From positions 1 to 22,904 of the forward strand of contig CAYFWU010000016.1 in the NCBI GenBank assembly GCA_964347025.1: a stretch of DNA of 22,904 nt, given 5' to 3'. A model generated the notes under the pieces. That model was not told the DNA's origin. It saw nothing but the letters and a program-made list of their open reading frames with translations, and ran no database searches. Positions 21,535 through 22,904 of the stretch are shown here, piece by piece (positions within the stretch are counted from its first letter, which is position 1; each line of letters starts with the position of its first letter). The stretch is from CS3-C152 sp964347025 (GTDB lineage Archaea; Aenigmatarchaeota; Aenigmatarchaeia; QMZP01; QMZT01). Made by a program: the position numbers and the translations under genes.

Positions 21535-21930
21535 CTATTCCCTTCTCAGAAAGGCCTTCAAAAAATTCTCTGTTTTTTCGAGTTTTAGAATTTCCTCTTT
21601 GGTTGCCCACTTGTGTTCTGTGTGTTCCTCGCTGAGTCTGAACTCTCCTGATATCTTTTCACACTGGTAAACTATGAAAAACACCGGTCTCTCGTTCACG
21701 ATCTCATGGAAGGTGAATATGGGTTTGATAACCCTTATCTTAAACCCTGTTTCTTCTAAAACCTCCCTTTCAAGCGCCTTCAAGACGTCCTCCCCGATTT
21801 CGAGCCTGCCTCCCGGGAAATCCCAGTAACCAGGATAAACATGGGTTTTGGTGGAACGCCTCATGATAAGATATTTATCTCCCTCCCTGATCACGGCCTT
21901 CTGCGCCACCACGAGAAAATCCGTTCCCAT
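21535..21930 (-). CDS. Nudix hydrolase
   Basis: 131 residues with a full Nudix box, G-x5-E-x7-R-E-V-x-E-E-x-G-F (about residues 40-62: start GGRLEIGEDV, end REVLEETGF), whose glutamates bind the metal ions for pyrophosphate cleavage of nucleoside diphosphate-X compounds. PGYWDFPGG before the box resembles MutT/NudG- and ADP-ribose-type enzymes, but the substrate cannot be read from sequence. It ends 35 bases before the AmrS start on the same strand, so the two may be co-transcribed. Confidence 0.95.
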   Translation of the reverse strand: MGTDFLVVAQKAVIREGDKYLIMRRSTKTHVYPGYWDFPGGRLEIGEDVLKALEREVLEETGFKIRVIKPIFTFHEIVNERPVFFIVYQCEKISGEFRLSEEHTEHKWATKEEILKLEKTENFLKAFLRRE

Positions 21931-21955
21931 CTTTACATCCTGTCATCAAACTATA

Positions 21956-22028
21956 AGCCTCAGGAGGGATTCGGACCCCCGACCTATCGCTTACGAGGCG
22001 ATCGCTCTACCAACTGAGCTACTGAGGC
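21956..22028 (-). tRNA. tRNA-Thr(CGT)
   Basis: Acceptor GCCTCAG/CTGAGGC with discriminator T; D-arm GCTCAGTTGGTAGAGC; anticodon stem ATCGC/GCGAT with loop CTCGTAA, anticodon CGT at 21993-21995. T-arm GGGGG-TCCGAAT-CCCTC has C at position 55, where U is usual. No intron. A TATA-like TTATATAA lies at about 22077-22084 and a 20-bp palindrome lies in the expected 5' leader. Confidence 0.95.
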
Positions 22029-22040
22029 GCGATTTCGAAG

Positions 22041-22060
22041 GACGTTCGCTAGCGAACGTC
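22041..22060. repeat. Perfect 20-bp palindrome upstream of tRNA-Thr
   Basis: GACGTTCGCT followed by its exact reverse complement AGCGAACGTC, with no spacer. A related, non-identical CGCTAGTTCGC follows at 22064-22074. It may be a regulator site, a hairpin in the pre-tRNA leader or a mobile palindromic unit. Confidence 0.75.
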
Positions 22061-22131
22061 ATACGCTAGTTCGCAGTTATATAAAATAACCTTTTTATTT
22101 TAATAAAGTTCTATTTTTACTATCTAGCTAT

Positions 22132-22241
22132 GGGGCCATGGTGTAGCTTGGTTAGCATCGGGGCTTTGGGAGCCTCAGACTTGGGACACGGGTCGTCAAC
22201 ACACCGCGGTTCGTGCAAGAATTCAAATCCCAATGGCCCCA
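22132..22241 (+). tRNA. tRNA-Pro(TGG) with intron at 53/54
   Basis: Acceptor GGGGCCA/TGGCCCC with A73; anticodon stem GGGGC/GCCTC with loop TTTGGGA, anticodon TGG at 22167-22169. The T-arm is split between stem and loop by a 36-nt intron (22186-22221). Its BHB has central helix CTTG/CAAG and inner helix CACG/CGTG (all Watson-Crick) with bulges GGA and AAT; the outer helix is short. Splicing gives TTGGG-TTCAAAT-CCCAA. Position 53/54 is a rare archaeal intron site. Confidence 0.93.
22186..22221 (+). other. BHB intron of tRNA-Pro(TGG), position 53/54
   Basis: 36 nt; removal restores the five-pair T-stem and the standard T-loop. Confidence 0.88.
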
Positions 22242-22252
22242 TAAAAACGAAT

Positions 22253-22273
22253 GACGCGCACTTCGTGCGCGTC
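22253..22273. repeat. GC-rich hairpin after tRNA-Pro
   Basis: GACGCGCAC, loop TTC, GTGCGCGTC: nine perfect pairs, 12 bases after the tRNA-Pro 3' end. Like the palindrome at 22041, it is bounded by GACG/CGTC. It could end transcription or mark the tRNA trailer. No T-run follows. Confidence 0.7.
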
Positions 22274-22311
22274 CATCTAAATATTTAAATAAAGAGGTGT
22301 AGAGGTATAGT

Positions 22312-22812
22312 ATGGAAGAAGAATGCCTATTTTGCAAGATAGTGGGAGGGGAGATCCCATCAGAGGAGGTTTACTCAGACGGGGATTTCCTGGCGTTCCT
22401 GGATATAAATCCCAGGAATCCGGGTCACACGCTAGTCATTCCCAAGAAGCATTACAACACGATATTTGAAATGCCGGACAGTGAAGTGGGAAACCTCCTG
22501 AGGATGGTGAAGAAGATCGCAATCGCTGTAAAAAGGGGAACGAATGCCGACGGAATATCGATAGGACAGAGCAACGATCGAGCGGCAGGTCAGGTTATTC
22601 CGCACGTTCATTTCCATGTGATCCCAAGGTTCCTAAACGAGGGGCCTCCTGGCCTGGAGAGCATAATCCCAACCAAGAAGCTAACCCCGGAAATAATGAA
22701 GAAACTGACAGAAACCATAAAGGGAAGTTTGGTATCTTCAGAAACCACGCCAGCAAAAACAGAGAGCAAACCAGTGGAAAAGAAGGAAGAGGAAGAAGAC
22801 TTTGATCTTTAA
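22312..22812 (+). CDS. HIT-family nucleotide hydrolase (HINT-like)
   Basis: 166 residues. CLFCKIVGGEIPSEEVY at the start and INPRNPGHTLVIPKKH are typical of HINT proteins. The catalytic triad HVHFHV (about 98-103) matches H-phi-H-phi-H. The CxxC near the N-terminus is the usual structural zinc site. The family hydrolyses AMP-lysine, adenosine phosphoramidates and related mononucleotides, with the middle histidine forming a covalent AMP intermediate. After about residue 140 an acidic/basic low-complexity tail (KTESKPVEKKEEEEDFDL) extends the normal core. A TATA-like TATTTAAATA and SD-like GAGGTG precede it. It stops just before tRNA-Gly. Confidence 0.96.
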   Translation: MEEECLFCKIVGGEIPSEEVYSDGDFLAFLDINPRNPGHTLVIPKKHYNTIFEMPDSEVGNLLRMVKKIAIAVKRGTNADGISIGQSNDRAAGQVIPHVHFHVIPRFLNEGPPGLESIIPTKKLTPEIMKKLTETIKGSLVSSETTPAKTESKPVEKKEEEEDFDL

Positions 22813-22813
22813 T

Positions 22814-22904
22814 GCGCTGGTAGTCTAGCCTGGTGTCCCTTCTAGGGCAATAGGACATAGGCCTTCCAAGCCTAAAACCCGGGTTCAAAGCGAACCTTTT
22901 CCGG
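22814..22904 (+). tRNA. tRNA-Gly(TCC), D-loop mini-intron and T-loop intron, cut by window end
   Basis: 5' acceptor strand GCGCTGG; anticodon stem TAGGC/GCCTA with loop CTTCCAA, anticodon TCC at 22865-22867. A 17-nt insertion in the D-loop (22834-22850) is read as an intron. Central helix GCCT/GGGC with bulges GGT and AAT gives, after removal, CTAGCCTGGTAGGAC, a normal archaeal D-arm; the motif has no inner helix. In the T-arm, CCGGG-TTCAAA is followed at 22890 by non-tRNA sequence, the same layout as the 59/60 intron in tRNA-Val(CAC). The rest lies beyond the window. Confidence 0.85.
22834..22850 (+). other. D-loop mini-intron of tRNA-Gly
   Basis: 17 nt, near the shortest known archaeal tRNA introns. 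A competing hairpin CCCT-TCT-AGGG lies inside it. Confidence 0.6.

Noticed and set aside
1..22904. CRISPR array or insertion sequence
   Set aside because: No regularly spaced repeats of 20-40 bases and no transposase-like gene or terminal inverted repeats were seen.

Overview
The window is archaeal. It carries the archaeal ribosomal proteins eL34 and eL14, the chromatin protein Alba, TATA-type promoters (many apparently leaderless), and tRNA genes interrupted by bulge-helix-bulge (BHB) introns at canonical and unusual positions. Very compact spacing, many tiny zinc-ribbon and membrane proteins, and archaeal pilin-like proteins carrying peptidoglycan hydrolase domains suggest a DPANN-type lineage. 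That placement is inference; no single gene here fixes the phylum.

Layout. (1) 1-946, minus strand: a TtuA-like tRNA 2-thiolation enzyme, cut by the window edge, with its ubiquitin-like sulfur carrier. (2) 994-1079: tRNA-Ser(CGA), whose last 13 bases recur at 7750-7762. The intervening ~6.7 kb is visibly AT-richer and reads as an integrated element. It holds a signal-peptide/TM protein, a probable HEPN protein, a small two-TM protein, three lipoproteins and a 737-aa protein with a methyltransferase-like N-terminus and three HTH-like repeats. Three of its genes share a 45-nt promoter module ending exactly at the ATG. No integrase was recognised. (3) 7.8-8.85 kb: a small membrane protein, then a tRNA cluster: Val(CAC) with a T-loop intron, Val(GAC), Glu(TTC) with an anticodon-loop intron, an embedded 57-aa zinc-ribbon ORF, and a tRNA-Leu that I resolve as carrying three introns. 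(4) 8.92 kb: Alba.

(5) 9.3-15.4 kb, all minus strand: ten genes for membrane-anchored proteins, most with a short K/R-G signal typical of archaeal prepilins. One carries a lytic transglycosylase (SLT) domain, one an M23 endopeptidase domain and one a peptidoglycan-binding-like domain. Together they look like a pilin-type surface apparatus that cuts bacterial cell walls, either as a weapon or as a tool for attaching to a bacterial partner. This is the most interesting protein system in the window. No assembly ATPase or platform protein is present here.

(6) 15.5-19.3 kb, plus strand: ScpB, a large beta-helix surface protein, eL34, and eL14 with a long Lys/Glu tail. (7) 19.3-21.9 kb: an unrecognised basic protein, then on the minus strand a zinc protein, an unrecognised conserved-looking protein, an AmrS-type radical SAM enzyme and a Nudix hydrolase. 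(8) 21.95-22.9 kb: tRNA-Thr, tRNA-Pro with an intron between positions 53 and 54, a HIT-family protein, and a tRNA-Gly cut by the window end that has a D-loop mini-intron and the start of a T-loop intron.

Two themes stand out: the operon of pilin-like peptidoglycan hydrolases, and the dense set of unusual tRNA introns. In tRNA-Leu, a tandem duplication also copies a 3' splice site, so that one precursor could in principle yield either a UAG or a CAG anticodon.
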